DNA of 52,733 nucleotides from DATKZH01 sp964475955 (GCA_964475955.1 CAYYZY010000030.1:1-52733), one strand, 5' to 3'; shown: positions 1 to 8,348, numbered from the stretch's first letter. The notes: generated from the letters alone by a model not told the origin. Numbers and translations are program-made.

Positions 1-940
1 CGGCCATCGCCGCCCCGATCGCGCTGGTGATGTGGTCGTAGCCGGGGGCGACGTCCGTCACCACCGGACCCAGCACGTAGAACGGCGCCTCGGCGCAACG
101 CTCCATCTGCCGCCGGACGTTCATCTCGATCTGGTCCATGGGTACGTGGCCCGGCCCCTCGATCATCACCTGGCAGCCCAGCTCCTGCGCGCGCCGGGCG
201 AGTTGGCCCATCACGTCGAGCTCGGCGAACTGGGCCTCGTCGCTGGCGTCGGCGACCGAGCCGGGCCGCAGCCCGTCGCCCAGGCTCCAGGTCACGTCGT
301 ACTCGCGCATCACGCCGCAGAGGTCGTCGAAGTGGGTGAAAAGCGGGTTCTCCTCGCCGTGGGCCGCCATCCACTTGGCCAACAGCGACCCGCCGCGGCT
401 GACGATGCCCGTCACCCGGTTCTCAACCAGTGGCAGGTGCTCCCGCAGCAAGGCACAGTGGACGGTCATGTAGTCGACGCCCTGCCGGGCCTGGTGCTCG
501 ACCACGTCCAAAAAGTCCTGCGGCTTCATGTCGACCACGTCGTCCAGCTCCTGGGCCAACTGGTAGATGGGCACCGTGCCGACCGGAACCGAAACCGCGT
601 CGATGATCCGCTGGCGGATGGCGTCGATCTGCGGGCCGGTGGAGAGGTCCATCACCGTGTCGGCCCCGTAGCGGATCGCGCAGTGGACCTTTTCCAGTTC
701 GCACCGGCTGTCGCTCACTAGCGGCGAGTTGCCCAGGTTGGCGTTGATCTTCGTGCGCGCCGCGATCCCGATCCCGATCGGCTGGAGCCCTCTTTGGAGG
801 TGGACGCGGTTGGCGGGGATAACCATCCGTCCCCGGGCGACCTCGGCGCGCACGGCCTCCGCGTCGAGCCGTTCACTCTCGGCGACGGCCTGAATCTCGG
901 GCGTGACGACGCCCGCGCGCGCCTGTTCGAGTTGGGTCAT
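1..940 (-). CDS. thiC: Phosphomethylpyrimidine synthase ThiC (partial, C-terminus outside window)
   Basis: ThiC is a radical SAM enzyme that converts aminoimidazole ribotide to the HMP-P pyrimidine of thiamine. The frame reads MTQLEQARAGVVTPEI at the N-terminus, then family landmarks GIGIAARTKINANLGNS, MDLSTGP, SVPVGTVPIYQ, YMTVHC, RGGSLLAKWM, GDGLRPGS, MIEGPGHVPMDQI and GPVVTDVAPGYDHIT. About 313 codons are visible and the gene runs off the left edge, so the C-terminal iron-sulfur Cys motif is not in view. The ATG at 940 is chosen because ThiC homology begins shortly after it, and GGAG lies about 12 nt upstream. It has its own sigma70-like promoter. No TPP riboswitch is visible in the roughly 75-nt leader, which is unusual for thiC. 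Identification is very secure. Confidence 0.95.
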   Translation of the reverse strand, partial: MTQLEQARAGVVTPEIQAVAESERLDAEAVRAEVARGRMVIPANRVHLQRGLQPIGIGIAARTKINANLGNSPLVSDSRCELEKVHCAIRYGADTVMDLSTGPQIDAIRQRIIDAVSVPVGTVPIYQLAQELDDVVDMKPQDFLDVVEHQARQGVDYMTVHCALLREHLPLVENRVTGIVSRGGSLLAKWMAAHGEENPLFTHFDDLCGVMREYDVTWSLGDGLRPGSVADASDEAQFAELDVMGQLARRAQELGCQVMIEGPGHVPMDQIEMNVRRQMERCAEAPFYVLGPVVTDVAPGYDHITSAIGAAMA

Positions 941-1021
941 TCGGGGGGCACTCCGTGCTGGCAGGACACATTCGGTGGCGATTGCGGCGCTCGGCCGCCG
1001 CTCGGAACGCCACAGGAAATC

Positions 1022-1049
1022 ATCCTAACACTCCGGGGAAGGTTGTCAA
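1022..1049 (-). promoter_or_regulatory. Predicted sigma70 promoter of thiC
   Basis: On the minus strand TTGACA (1049-1044) and TAGGAT (1027-1022) are separated by 16 nt. Transcription would begin near 1015, leaving a leader of about 75 nt before the thiC ATG at 940. The -35 matches the consensus exactly. Prediction only. Confidence 0.55.
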
Positions 1050-1134
1050 TCGGCGCCGAGGTGACAGGGTGACTGGGGGAAGGGGCCGAGGGATGACGGA
1101 CGTACTGGGGGGCTGACGACGCGTCGGCCGGTCT

Positions 1135-1338
1135 TTCACCTTGGTCGCAGTCGATCCCGAGCACGACTATCGGCTGCGGCCCGACTCGCCGGCGCTTGCG
1201 CTCGGCTTCGAGCCGATCCCCATGGAAAAAATCGGCCCGTACGAGTCGCCCGACCGGGCGAGCTGGCCGATCGTCGAGGCGCCGGGCGCCCGGGAGGCGG
1301 GGTTTGTCCGGGCGACGCGGGAACACCGGGCGGAGTAG
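1135..1338 (+). pseudogene. 3' remnant of a right-handed parallel beta-helix (pectate-lyase-fold) protein
   Basis: An open stretch without a plausible start ends in TAG at 1336-1338. It encodes VDPEHDYRLRPDSPALALGF followed by EPIPMEKIGPYESP and RASWPIVEAPGARE. As I recall, this is the typical C-terminal tail of planctomycete beta-helix glycan-lyase-like proteins: final strand, then 'DSPAL.LGF.PI....IG.Y'. A TGA lies in frame at about 1114, so the roughly 500 or more residues of catalytic beta-helix expected upstream are missing. What remains is about 67 codons. I read it as a decayed gene end left by a rearrangement. It is recognised from family memory, not a search. Confidence 0.6.
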
Positions 1339-1421
1339 TGCCGTCGCCCGAGGAGCGGGGTGGTGGGGACGTCCTTGGGCGCGAGTCACAGGTCCTTTGG
1401 CACGAGTGGCAGGGGGAACGG

Positions 1422-3213
1422 GTGGTCGAATCGGGCAAGCTGCGGATCTTGCCGGCGGCGACCTTGCTGGTCGCGTTGGCGATCGGGGGGATCGCGTACC
1501 TGGCGGGCCGCGGGTTGCCGGCCGACGCGCCGCGATGGTACTCCGTCTTTCCCCCGCTTCTGGCGGTCAGCCTCGCGTTGATCACCAACCGGCTGTTCCT
1601 GAGCTTGATTTCCGCGGTGGCGGCGGGCGGGCTGCTCAGCGTGATCGACGAGGCGTCGCGCGCCGCGCTGCCGGCGCCGGCCGGCGCCGGCCGGCGCGGG
1701 AGACTGGGCGGAGTTGCTCCTCCAAGCGGCCGGGCTGAAGTTCGTCGTCGAGACGCTCTACCAACTCGACGGCTTCCGGCTCTCGCTCGACGCGCTGAAC
1801 GTGAGCAACGCGCAGATCCTCCTGTTCGTCGCGCTGGTGATGCCGACGATCTCCGTGATGCTCGTCGGCGGCGGGTTGCAGGGCGTGGCCAACTGGCTGG
1901 TGCGTTTCGCCCGATCGGTCCGCTCTACGAAGCTGGTCACCATGGCCGCGGGGATGGCGATCTTCATCGACGACTACTCGAACACGATGATCGTGGGGCC
2001 CACGCTCCGGCCGGTGACCGACCGGCAGCGGATCAGCCGCGAGAAGCTGGCGTTCCTGGTCGACGCCACCGCGGCCCCCATCGCCGGCATCGCTTTGGTG
2101 AGCACATGGATCGGTTACGAGGTCGGCCTGCTGGGCGACGTCGGCGCAAGCCTGGGCATCGACCAGGGCGGCTACGAGCTGTTCTTCGACGCCCTCGGCT
2201 TCCGCTTCTACTGCTTCGGCATGATCGCCTTCGTGCTGTTCAACTCCTATCTGGGCCAGGACTTCGGGCCCATGGCCGCGGCCGAGCGCAGGGCCCGCGT
2301 AGACGGCAAGCTCTTGGACGACGACGCCACCGTGATGACCTCCGATTCGATGGCCTCCGGCAAGCCGCACGAAAACGCCCGAATCCACGCCGCCGTGGCC
2401 CTGGTGCCCATGGGGCTGCTGCTGGCCGTGTTTCTCGCCCTCTTCTGGCTCGACGACGCGGGCCGCCGCGTGCTGGCGGCCGATCCGGGGGCGATTCTCC
2501 GCCCCTCCGCATGGCGCGCGGTGTTCGGCGAAGTGAACAGCATCCCGCTTCTGGCCTATGCGGCCGCGGTCGCGCTCGCCGCGGCCGCGGCGCTCGCCCG
2601 GCTGGTAGGCCGGATAACCCTCTCGGCCGTCGCCAGGGCAGTCGCGGTCGGGCTGCGCGGGGCGGCGCTTCCCATAAGCGTGCTGATCCTCGCCTGGTCG
2701 CTCAAGGGTACCTGCGACGCCCTCCAGACCGGCCGCTTCCTGGCCGGCGTGCTCGGCGGCGCGATCCCGCCGCTTCTCTTCCCGGCGTTGGTCTTCGTGG
2801 TCGCCTCGCTGACTTCGTTCGCCACGGGCACGAGCTACGGGACGATGGCGATCCTGATTCCCACGGCGATCCCGGTGGCGTTCGAGCTCGACGGCGCCGG
2901 CTACGGCCTGGTGACGATGATCAGCATCGGCGCCGTTCTGGACGGGGCCATTTTCGGCGACCACTGCTCGCCCATCTCCGACACGACGATCATGAGCTCC
3001 ATCGCCTCGAGCTGCGACCACCTCGCCCACGTGCGAACGCAAATGCCCTACAGCCTCGTCGTCGCCACGTTCGCCCTATGCGCCGGCTACCTCCCCGCGG
3101 TCCTCGGCTTTCCCAAGCTGGCCGGCCACGCGGCCGTCGCGGGGTTGGCGTGCGTGCTGTTTCTGGCGTTGGGGATCGCGAGAGGGCGCGACGGGCAGAA
3201 GAGAGGACGCTGA
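1422..3213 (+). pseudogene. NhaC-type Na+/H+ antiporter, interrupted by one frameshift
   Basis: This is a multi-spanning inner-membrane protein of the NhaC Na+/H+ antiporter group. The N-terminal part (from GTG 1422, with AGGGGGA just upstream) has helices ILPAATLLVALAIGGIAYLA and PLLAVSLALITNRLFLSLIS. The rest is in another frame: MPTISVMLVGGGLQGVANWL, the conserved FIDDYSNTMIVGPTLRP, DATAAPIAGIALVSTWIGYE and GAVLDGAIFGDHCSPISDTT, the last two being family signatures. Joining the pieces needs a frame change inside the CCGGCG-type repeat at about 1669-1700; reading GAGDWAELLLQAAG after the repeat restores the protein, about 595 residues in total. The repeat is prone to slippage, so this may be a sequencing or assembly error or a true recent mutation. 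A shorter product could start at 1714. Confidence 0.8.
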
Positions 3214-3463
3214 GGCCGTGCGCTTCAGTGCGTTCCGGTCCGAGACACGCCATTTCGGTGTCCCCCCGCGCCTTGGAAGACAGCCGATTCCTGCCAAGGC
3301 CGTTCCACAGGTTGACGTCTCGGCGGTGCGCCATAACATGGAAAGGCCTAGTCAATGAATATTGGGATGATCGTGTGAAAAGAGGCTTGGTTCAATTCGT
3401 CAAGGCGCAGGGTAACACTCTGCGGGGTGCGGAGGCGACCGTGCGTTCTGGTAAGTAGCTAAA

Positions 3464-3919
3464 ATGCAACGAGTTGCGCCGGCGCCAGTGGCCATGAGCG
3501 GTCCGAAGAGCCTTCCCGGTGTTGAATCAGGACTGAACCGGCGGCTGGTCGTCCAAATCAACGATTCGTCGGAATCCGTCACGGCAACCAGCGCCGAGGG
3601 TTTCGGGCGCGGCACGCAGGGAGAGTTCGTCACGTTCCTCGGCTACTCGATCGGAAGCCTCGACGAAACAAGGGCCCACCTGTGTGCCGCGTACGACCGC
3701 GAGTACCTCTCCAAGGAGGAATTCGGCGATCTGTTTCAGGAGGGGATCGAGATACGCAAGATGATCGTGTGCTTCGTCCAGTCGATGGTTCTGCCCGGCT
3801 CCGGCGTGAAACAGCTGCGCAGGCAGAAGAGCTGGACCGACGAAGTCTGGGAGCGGTACGAACGGATCACCGGAAGGGAGCGGCCGGAGATGTTCCGCAC
3901 CGAAACCGCCGGAACGTAG
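3464..3919 (+). CDS. Four-helix-bundle protein (23S rRNA intervening-sequence protein family), divergent N-terminus
   Basis: The C-terminal two thirds carry the family signature: SAEGFGRGTQGEFVTFLGYS, then GSLDETRAHLCAAYDREYLS and EEFGDLFQEGIEIRKMI. This corresponds to the 'AEGFGR.t..EF..fL..A.GS..E...hl..a..lgyi' helices of S23-like four-helix-bundle proteins. The usual first helix is not recognisable: residues 1-30 (MQRVAPAPVAMSGPKSLPG) lack it, and an in-frame TAA at 3452 stops extension upstream. The protein is therefore either truncated and diverged at its N-terminus or a decaying copy. Function is unknown; the family is small, widespread and often in accessory positions. The start could also be ATG 3494. 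No strong ribosome site is seen. Confidence 0.6.
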   Translation: MQRVAPAPVAMSGPKSLPGVESGLNRRLVVQINDSSESVTATSAEGFGRGTQGEFVTFLGYSIGSLDETRAHLCAAYDREYLSKEEFGDLFQEGIEIRKMIVCFVQSMVLPGSGVKQLRRQKSWTDEVWERYERITGRERPEMFRTETAGT

Positions 3920-3949
3920 GCGCGCGGGCCCGCTCATCTTCCCCGCGGC

Positions 3950-4546
3950 TCACGGTTTCAGGTAGCCGCGCTCGACGGCGTCGAGGATCAGGCCGTGGGC
4001 GTACTCCCAGAGTCGCGGGGCCCCTTCGGCCATGTGGCGGTTGTGGGCGATCACCTGGTCGGCCGTGACGCCGTGCTCCTGCCACACGCGGCCCTGCGTG
4101 TGGTAGTTGTGAAGGATCGGCTGGAGCCGGTCGAGCCCGGCCGCGAATCGGGCCTCCGGCGTGGCGCGGGCCTCGAACTCGTCCCACAGCCCGCGGAACT
4201 CCCGGGCCTGGTCGGGCGGGAGCATGCCGAAGATGCGCTCGGCCGCCCGTCGCTCGCGCTCGGCCCACTCGGTGTCGTCGTCGCGATCGTAGACGAACGT
4301 GTCGCCCGCGTCGATCTCGACCAGGTCGTGGACGAGCACCATCCGGACGACGCGCGCCACGTCGAGTTCGGGCTCGGCGGCGTATTCGGCCAGGAGCACG
4401 GCCATCACGGCGAGGTGCCAGGAGTGCTCGGCGTCGTTTTCGCGGCGCGAGGCGTCGGTCAGCCACGTCTGCCGGAACACGCCCTTGACCTTGTCGATCT
4501 CGAGGGTGAACTCGATCTGCCGGCGGAGTCGGTCGGGGTCGAACAT
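3950..4546 (-). CDS. HD-domain phosphohydrolase (YfbR/HDDC2-like 5'-nucleotidase)
   Basis: A 198-residue protein starting MFDPDRLRRQIEFTLEIDKV. The metal-binding HD core is evident: RRENDAEHSWHLAVMAVLLA supplies the first histidine, VRMVLVHDLVEIDAGDTF the HD pair and downstream acidic residues, and the last conserved Asp is probably in FAAGLDRLQPILHNY. Proteins of this size and pattern hydrolyse deoxynucleoside monophosphates (YfbR, HDDC2) or related phosphates in the cytosol. It lies 137 bp downstream of nrfA on the same strand and could be read through from it, but a functional link is not implied. The start was chosen because homology begins at once; longer upstream reading is not protein-like. 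Confidence 0.85.
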   Translation of the reverse strand: MFDPDRLRRQIEFTLEIDKVKGVFRQTWLTDASRRENDAEHSWHLAVMAVLLAEYAAEPELDVARVVRMVLVHDLVEIDAGDTFVYDRDDDTEWAERERRAAERIFGMLPPDQAREFRGLWDEFEARATPEARFAAGLDRLQPILHNYHTQGRVWQEHGVTADQVIAHNRHMAEGAPRLWEYAHGLILDAVERGYLKP

Positions 4547-4683
4547 CGCAAACGGGCCTCGTGCCAAGCGCGGGTGCACCTCGGGCGCAGGCGGCGCCCT
4601 GGGGACGAGTATAGCCGGTTTCCGGCCCGACGAAAGGCCCCGAGGAAGATGCGGGCCACGCCCTTCGTGCCTCAGGGCGTGCC

Positions 4684-6123
4684 TCACGGACCGTCGGACC
4701 GGTTGATGAGGTCGGGGGGCGAGCCCTCGACGAACCGGCCGACCAGCGCCTGGGCCTTCTCTTTGGAGCTGAAGTCGGGGTAGCGGACCCGCGCGGTCAC
4801 GCCGTGCCGGGCGAGGATGCGGGCGCACTCGACGCGGCACTCGCCGGCCAGATCGACCGCGGCACCCAGCAGGCGCATGCACTCCTGCGGCGAGTGGAAG
4901 CCCATGCCGTTGTGGGCGGCGACGCAGTCCCATCGCATCTGCGCCCGGCGCACCAGGTCGCGCGCGTCGGCCAGCTCGTCGTCGGACGCCCCGGCCTGCG
5001 CGGCGGCCGCGACGTCGAAGTGCGCCCGGGCGATCGCCGATTCGGCGCGCGTGCGCCCCTCGCGGACCTTGTCCTGGATGGCCTCGACGCGGTTTCGGAT
5101 CTCCTCATCGCCCCAGCGGTGGCAGACGGCGCAGGAGTTCGACACGTCGAGCAACGGGCTCTGGATGTGGTGGTTGGTGAACTTCACGCCTCCCTCGGTG
5201 CGGTAGGGCATGTGGCAGTCGGCGCAGGCGACGTCGCGGTAGGCGTGGACGCCCGTGGTGTACACCTCGTAGTCCGGGTGCTGCATCTTGATCATGGGGG
5301 CCTCGCTCACGGCGTGCGTCCAGTCGGCGAAGTCGGCGGCCTCGTAGTAATCCTCCATGCGTTCAGCGCCCAGGCCGTCGTCCCAGGGGAACGTGAGGTA
5401 CTTGCCGGGGCCGCGGAAGTAGTATTCCACGTGGCACTGGGCGCAGACCAGGGTGCGCATCTCCTGGTGCGAGACCTCGTCGATGTTCCGGCCCATGCGC
5501 TCGAAGGCCTCGCGCAGGGCCGGGCGCGTGATGCGGAGCGTCATCGTGTTGGGTTCGTGGCAGTCGAAGCAGCCGATGGGGTGCGTGATCTCGTCTTTGA
5601 GGGCGAGGAAGTTGCTCGCGTAGAACTCGGCGACGCCCATCTCCTGCATCAGGCGGGGGACGTCGGGGCTCTTGCAGGTCCAGCAGGTGGCCGGCGTGTT
5701 GGGGCCGACGCGTTCGGTTTGGGTGACGTCTTCGATCGCGTAGACGTGCCCCCTCGCCTGGCGGTACTCCTTGGCGAAGCCGTACCCGGCGAAGAGGATC
5801 ACGTTGGCCGGCGTTTCGGCGAGGTAGTCGCGGGGATAGGCTCCGCCGTACTTGGTTCGGGTGGAGTCGTCGAGCACGCGGCGGTAGGCGTCGTACTGGC
5901 GCGGGAAGTTTTCGCCCCATACGCTGCTGTCCATCTCCATCTCGCCGACGGGGCGCAGGGGCGGAACCCGCCTGGCCTCCCGCCGGCGCTCGAGAATCGA
6001 CGCCGCCAGAAGCCCCAGCAGGAACGTGCCCCCGAGGGCCACGACGAACACCGCCCAGCCGCGCCAGGCGGGCGGGGCCTTCGGCGGGGTCGGTTGCCGG
6101 GCGGGTTGTGCGTTGTCGCTCAC
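4684..6123 (-). CDS. nrfA: Cytochrome c nitrite reductase, catalytic subunit NrfA
   Basis: Periplasmic pentaheme enzyme that reduces nitrite to ammonium with six electrons. The 479-residue frame has one N-terminal hydrophobic segment (about 20-43, a signal or anchor) and five heme motifs: the catalytic CWTCK (Cys147-Lys151, with the Lys ligand diagnostic of NrfA), then CFDCH (185), CAQCH (227), CADCH (300) and CAVCH (331). TNHHIQSP and AHNGMGFHSPQE are conserved elements around the active site and distal heme. The GTG start at 6123 is preceded by AAGGAG and overlaps the nrfH stop as GTGA, so the two are translationally coupled. It is the last gene of hcp-nrfH-nrfA. All expected residues are present. 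Confidence 0.97.
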   Translation of the reverse strand: MSDNAQPARQPTPPKAPPAWRGWAVFVVALGGTFLLGLLAASILERRREARRVPPLRPVGEMEMDSSVWGENFPRQYDAYRRVLDDSTRTKYGGAYPRDYLAETPANVILFAGYGFAKEYRQARGHVYAIEDVTQTERVGPNTPATCWTCKSPDVPRLMQEMGVAEFYASNFLALKDEITHPIGCFDCHEPNTMTLRITRPALREAFERMGRNIDEVSHQEMRTLVCAQCHVEYYFRGPGKYLTFPWDDGLGAERMEDYYEAADFADWTHAVSEAPMIKMQHPDYEVYTTGVHAYRDVACADCHMPYRTEGGVKFTNHHIQSPLLDVSNSCAVCHRWGDEEIRNRVEAIQDKVREGRTRAESAIARAHFDVAAAAQAGASDDELADARDLVRRAQMRWDCVAAHNGMGFHSPQECMRLLGAAVDLAGECRVECARILARHGVTARVRYPDFSSKEKAQALVGRFVEGSPPDLINRSDGP

Positions 6124-6734
6124 GGCCGGTCTCCTTCTTGGGGGCGCACGGGTCGTCCTCGAATGCGCGGCTCCGACTGCGCCGAGCCGACGGGGCCGAG
6201 TTGCGGGCGGAACACGTCGGAAGCGGCCGACAGGCTCCGCACCCGGCCGTGGGGCACCTCGCGGTGGCAGTCCCAACAGCGCAGGTCGCCCGGCTCGTGG
6301 TCGGCCGCGGCCACCTCGCCGATCACCTCGGCGTGGCAGCGGCGGCAGTTTTCCTCGACCACGGGCACGGCGCGTTGGGAGAGGTGGATGACCTGCGGCT
6401 CCCAGCGTATGGTGAACACGGTGGCGTGCCAGAGGCCGTCCTGCGCCTTGAAGGCGTACTTGGACAGGAAGCCGTGGTGTGGCACGTGGCAGTCGTTGCA
6501 GGTGGCCGCCTCGACGTGGCCGCTGTGCTGCCAGGAGACGAACTGCGTGGTCATCACGTGGCAGTTGATGCACGTCTCCGGCTCGTCGCTCAGGTACGAC
6601 GGCGCTCGGGAGAGCGGCACCAGGAACGCGCCCATGCCCGCCATCACGCCCAACATGCCGAAACAAGGCGCGCGCCATCGCGGCCCCACGAAACGCAGGG
6701 TGACGAGATTGCCGATGAATTTGCCGGCGCTCAT
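6120..6734 (-). CDS. nrfH: Cytochrome c nitrite reductase, membrane quinol-oxidising subunit NrfH
   Basis: NapC/NirT-family membrane-anchored tetraheme cytochrome that passes electrons from menaquinol to NrfA. The 204-residue protein has one transmembrane helix near residues 22-42 (FGMLGVMAGMGAFLVPL) and four heme sites: CINCHVM (55), CNDCH (79), CRRCH (130) and CWDCH (153). The CxxCHxM first motif is the NrfH hallmark. It overlaps nrfA by 4 nt. It starts 87 nt after hcp ends, across a stem-loop. The C-terminal 35 residues (after RVRSLSAASD) are an unstructured, Arg/Pro-rich extension whose role is unknown. Confidence 0.95.
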   Translation of the reverse strand: MSAGKFIGNLVTLRFVGPRWRAPCFGMLGVMAGMGAFLVPLSRAPSYLSDEPETCINCHVMTTQFVSWQHSGHVEAATCNDCHVPHHGFLSKYAFKAQDGLWHATVFTIRWEPQVIHLSQRAVPVVEENCRRCHAEVIGEVAAADHEPGDLRCWDCHREVPHGRVRSLSAASDVFRPQLGPVGSAQSEPRIRGRPVRPQEGDRP

Positions 6735-6760
6735 GCGGATACCGGTCGGGATTCGGCGGA

Positions 6761-6797
6761 ACGGCCCCCGCGGCCATGCGGGGCTTTCGGGGGCCGT
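6761..6797. other. Stem-loop between hcp and nrfH
   Basis: ACGGCCCCCG (6761-6770) and CGGGGGCCGT (6788-6797) form a perfect 10-bp stem around a 17-nt loop in the 87-nt gap between hcp and nrfH. No U-run follows on the transcribed (minus) strand, so it is more likely a processing, stability or partial-attenuation element than a full intrinsic terminator. It could set a lower level of nrfHA than hcp. Confidence 0.6.
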
Positions 6798-6821
6798 CCC
6801 GGAGTCACAGTCTACCGCGCT

Positions 6822-8114
6822 TCAGCCGGCGACGGCCAGCTCCAGGTCTTTCTGGGCGCTCTCGCCGGTGAGGCGGAGGTCGAACTTCTCCTGGAGGATC
6901 TTGAACACGTTGGGGCTGATGAACGCCGGCGGCTTGGGGCCGATCGTGATGCCCTCGACGCCGAGATAGAGGAGCGTCAACAGCACGGCGACCGCCTTCT
7001 GCTCGAACCAGGAGACGACCAGCGTGAGCGGCAGGTCGTTGACCGAGCAGTCGAAGGCCTCGGACAGCCCCAGGGCGACCCGGATCGCCCCGTAGGCGTT
7101 GTTGCACTGCCCCATGTCCAACAGCCGCGGAAGGCCCAGGTGCTCGCCGTAATCGTAGTCGCGGATGCGGTATTTTCCGCAGCCGAGCGTGAGGATGAAC
7201 GAGTCGGGCGGCGCGGCCTGGGCATATTCGCTGAAGTAGTTGCGGCCCGGTTCCGCGCCGTCGCAGCCGCCGATGACGAAGAACCGGCTGATCTTGCCGT
7301 CCTTGACCGCCTGGACGATCGTGTCGGCCATGCCCAGGATCACGTTGTGATGGAACCCGATGGTCGGCTTGTTGCCCAGATTTTCGGGCAGCGGCTCGCA
7401 CTCCTTGGCCTTGGCGACCACGGCCGAAAAATCGTCGTCGGCGATCCGCTTGCCGCCGGGGACGGCCGTGCACCGGGTGGTGAACACGCGGTCGGCGTAG
7501 GTCGGCTTGGGGATGAGGATGCAGTTCGTCGTGGCCAGCACCGGCCCGGTAAACTCGGCGAACTCCCGCTTCTGCTTCTGCCAGGCCCCGCCGTAGTGGC
7601 CCGCCAGGTTGGGATGCTCGCGGAGCTTCGGGTACATGTGGGCGGGGAGCATCTCGCCGTGGGTGTAGACCTTCACGTCGGTCCCCTCGCAGGCGGTCAG
7701 CAGGTTTTCCAGGTCGATCATGTCGTGCCCGGTGACGAGGATGCCCGGCCCCGCGAAGGTTCCCTCCTGAACGGGCGCGGGCGAGGGGTCGCCGTAGCGT
7801 TCGACGTGGCCCTCGTCCAGCAGCTCCATGGTCCGCAGGTTCTGCTTGCCGCACTCGAGGACCATTTCGAGCAGCGCGTCGAGGTCGAAGTTGACGTTCG
7901 TCACCGTGGCGAACAGCGCCTCCTCGATGAACGCGCTCACCGCCTCGTCGGTCTTGCCCAACCGCCGGGCGTGATGGGCATAGGACGCCATCCCCTTGAG
8001 GCCGTACAGGAGCGTCTCCTGGAGCGACTGCACGTCTTCGTCCTTGCCGCACACGCCCGGGCTGTTCGTGCAGCCGATCCCCCGGGCCGTTTGTTCGCAT
8101 TGATTACAGAACAT
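6822..8114 (-). CDS. hcp: Hybrid-cluster protein (Hcp), short form
   Basis: Hcp reduces NO and hydroxylamine and has been proposed as a protein S-nitrosylase. The 430-residue protein begins MFCNQCEQTARGIGC...C, giving Cys3-x2-Cys6-x8-Cys15-x6-Cys22 for the proximal cluster. Hybrid-cluster ligands are visible in GHDMIDLENLL, CDGAEPGRNYF, LTLGCGKYRI, LLDMGQCNNAY and FEQKAVAVLLTLL. At 430 residues it is about 110 shorter than class I/II proteins (about 540-550). Helix-bundle sequence expected soon after the first Cys motif is absent, which resembles the class III deletion type. The ATG at 8114 has an excellent AGGAGG. An FNR-type box lies upstream and a DNR-like regulator is divergent, so induction by NO or low oxygen is expected. 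Confidence 0.95.
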   Translation of the reverse strand: MFCNQCEQTARGIGCTNSPGVCGKDEDVQSLQETLLYGLKGMASYAHHARRLGKTDEAVSAFIEEALFATVTNVNFDLDALLEMVLECGKQNLRTMELLDEGHVERYGDPSPAPVQEGTFAGPGILVTGHDMIDLENLLTACEGTDVKVYTHGEMLPAHMYPKLREHPNLAGHYGGAWQKQKREFAEFTGPVLATTNCILIPKPTYADRVFTTRCTAVPGGKRIADDDFSAVVAKAKECEPLPENLGNKPTIGFHHNVILGMADTIVQAVKDGKISRFFVIGGCDGAEPGRNYFSEYAQAAPPDSFILTLGCGKYRIRDYDYGEHLGLPRLLDMGQCNNAYGAIRVALGLSEAFDCSVNDLPLTLVVSWFEQKAVAVLLTLLYLGVEGITIGPKPPAFISPNVFKILQEKFDLRLTGESAQKDLELAVAG

Positions 8115-8204
8115 CACAATCCTCCTATCGTGGCTCGCGAAACGGAATGGCGAACACGGGACCAACGCGCCCGTGCTCGGTGGTCGATTGAACGACTCAC
8201 CTCT

Positions 8205-8246
8205 ATAATCGCCCTGCGAGCAAGGGCCGTCCTTGACCTGGATCAA
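8205..8246 (-). promoter_or_regulatory. FNR/DNR-type box and -10 element of the hcp-nrfHA operon
   Basis: TTGACCTGGATCAA (8233-8246) is a full FNR-type palindrome, TTGA-N6-TCAA. Exactly 22 nt downstream on the minus strand lies GATTAT (8210-8205), a 4/6 match to the -10 consensus. This spacing centres the box at -41.5 from a start near 8198, the classic class II FNR position. A second possible -10, TATAGA, is offset by 3 nt. The neighbouring Crp/Fnr gene has the E-SR recognition helix that reads this half-site. The box also sits about 100 bp upstream of that gene, so autoregulation is possible. Confidence 0.8.
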
Positions 8247-8348
8247 CCGCGGCCGAGAAAGATCGGAAGATCCGGGCGTGGGGTGTGGGGGTTACGGAGA
8301 GGAACCACGGATGAACACGGATAAACACAGATGGTGGAAGGTGTTCGG

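Noticed and set aside
940..1140. Possible TPP riboswitch upstream of thiC
   Set aside because: None of the conserved core words are visible on the minus strand, and the predicted leader is too short.
4804..6969. Open frame of over 700 codons on the plus strand across nrfA/nrfH
   Set aside because: It lies opposite heme-motif genes whose frame is certain; composition is Ala/Gly/Val/His-rich without domains.
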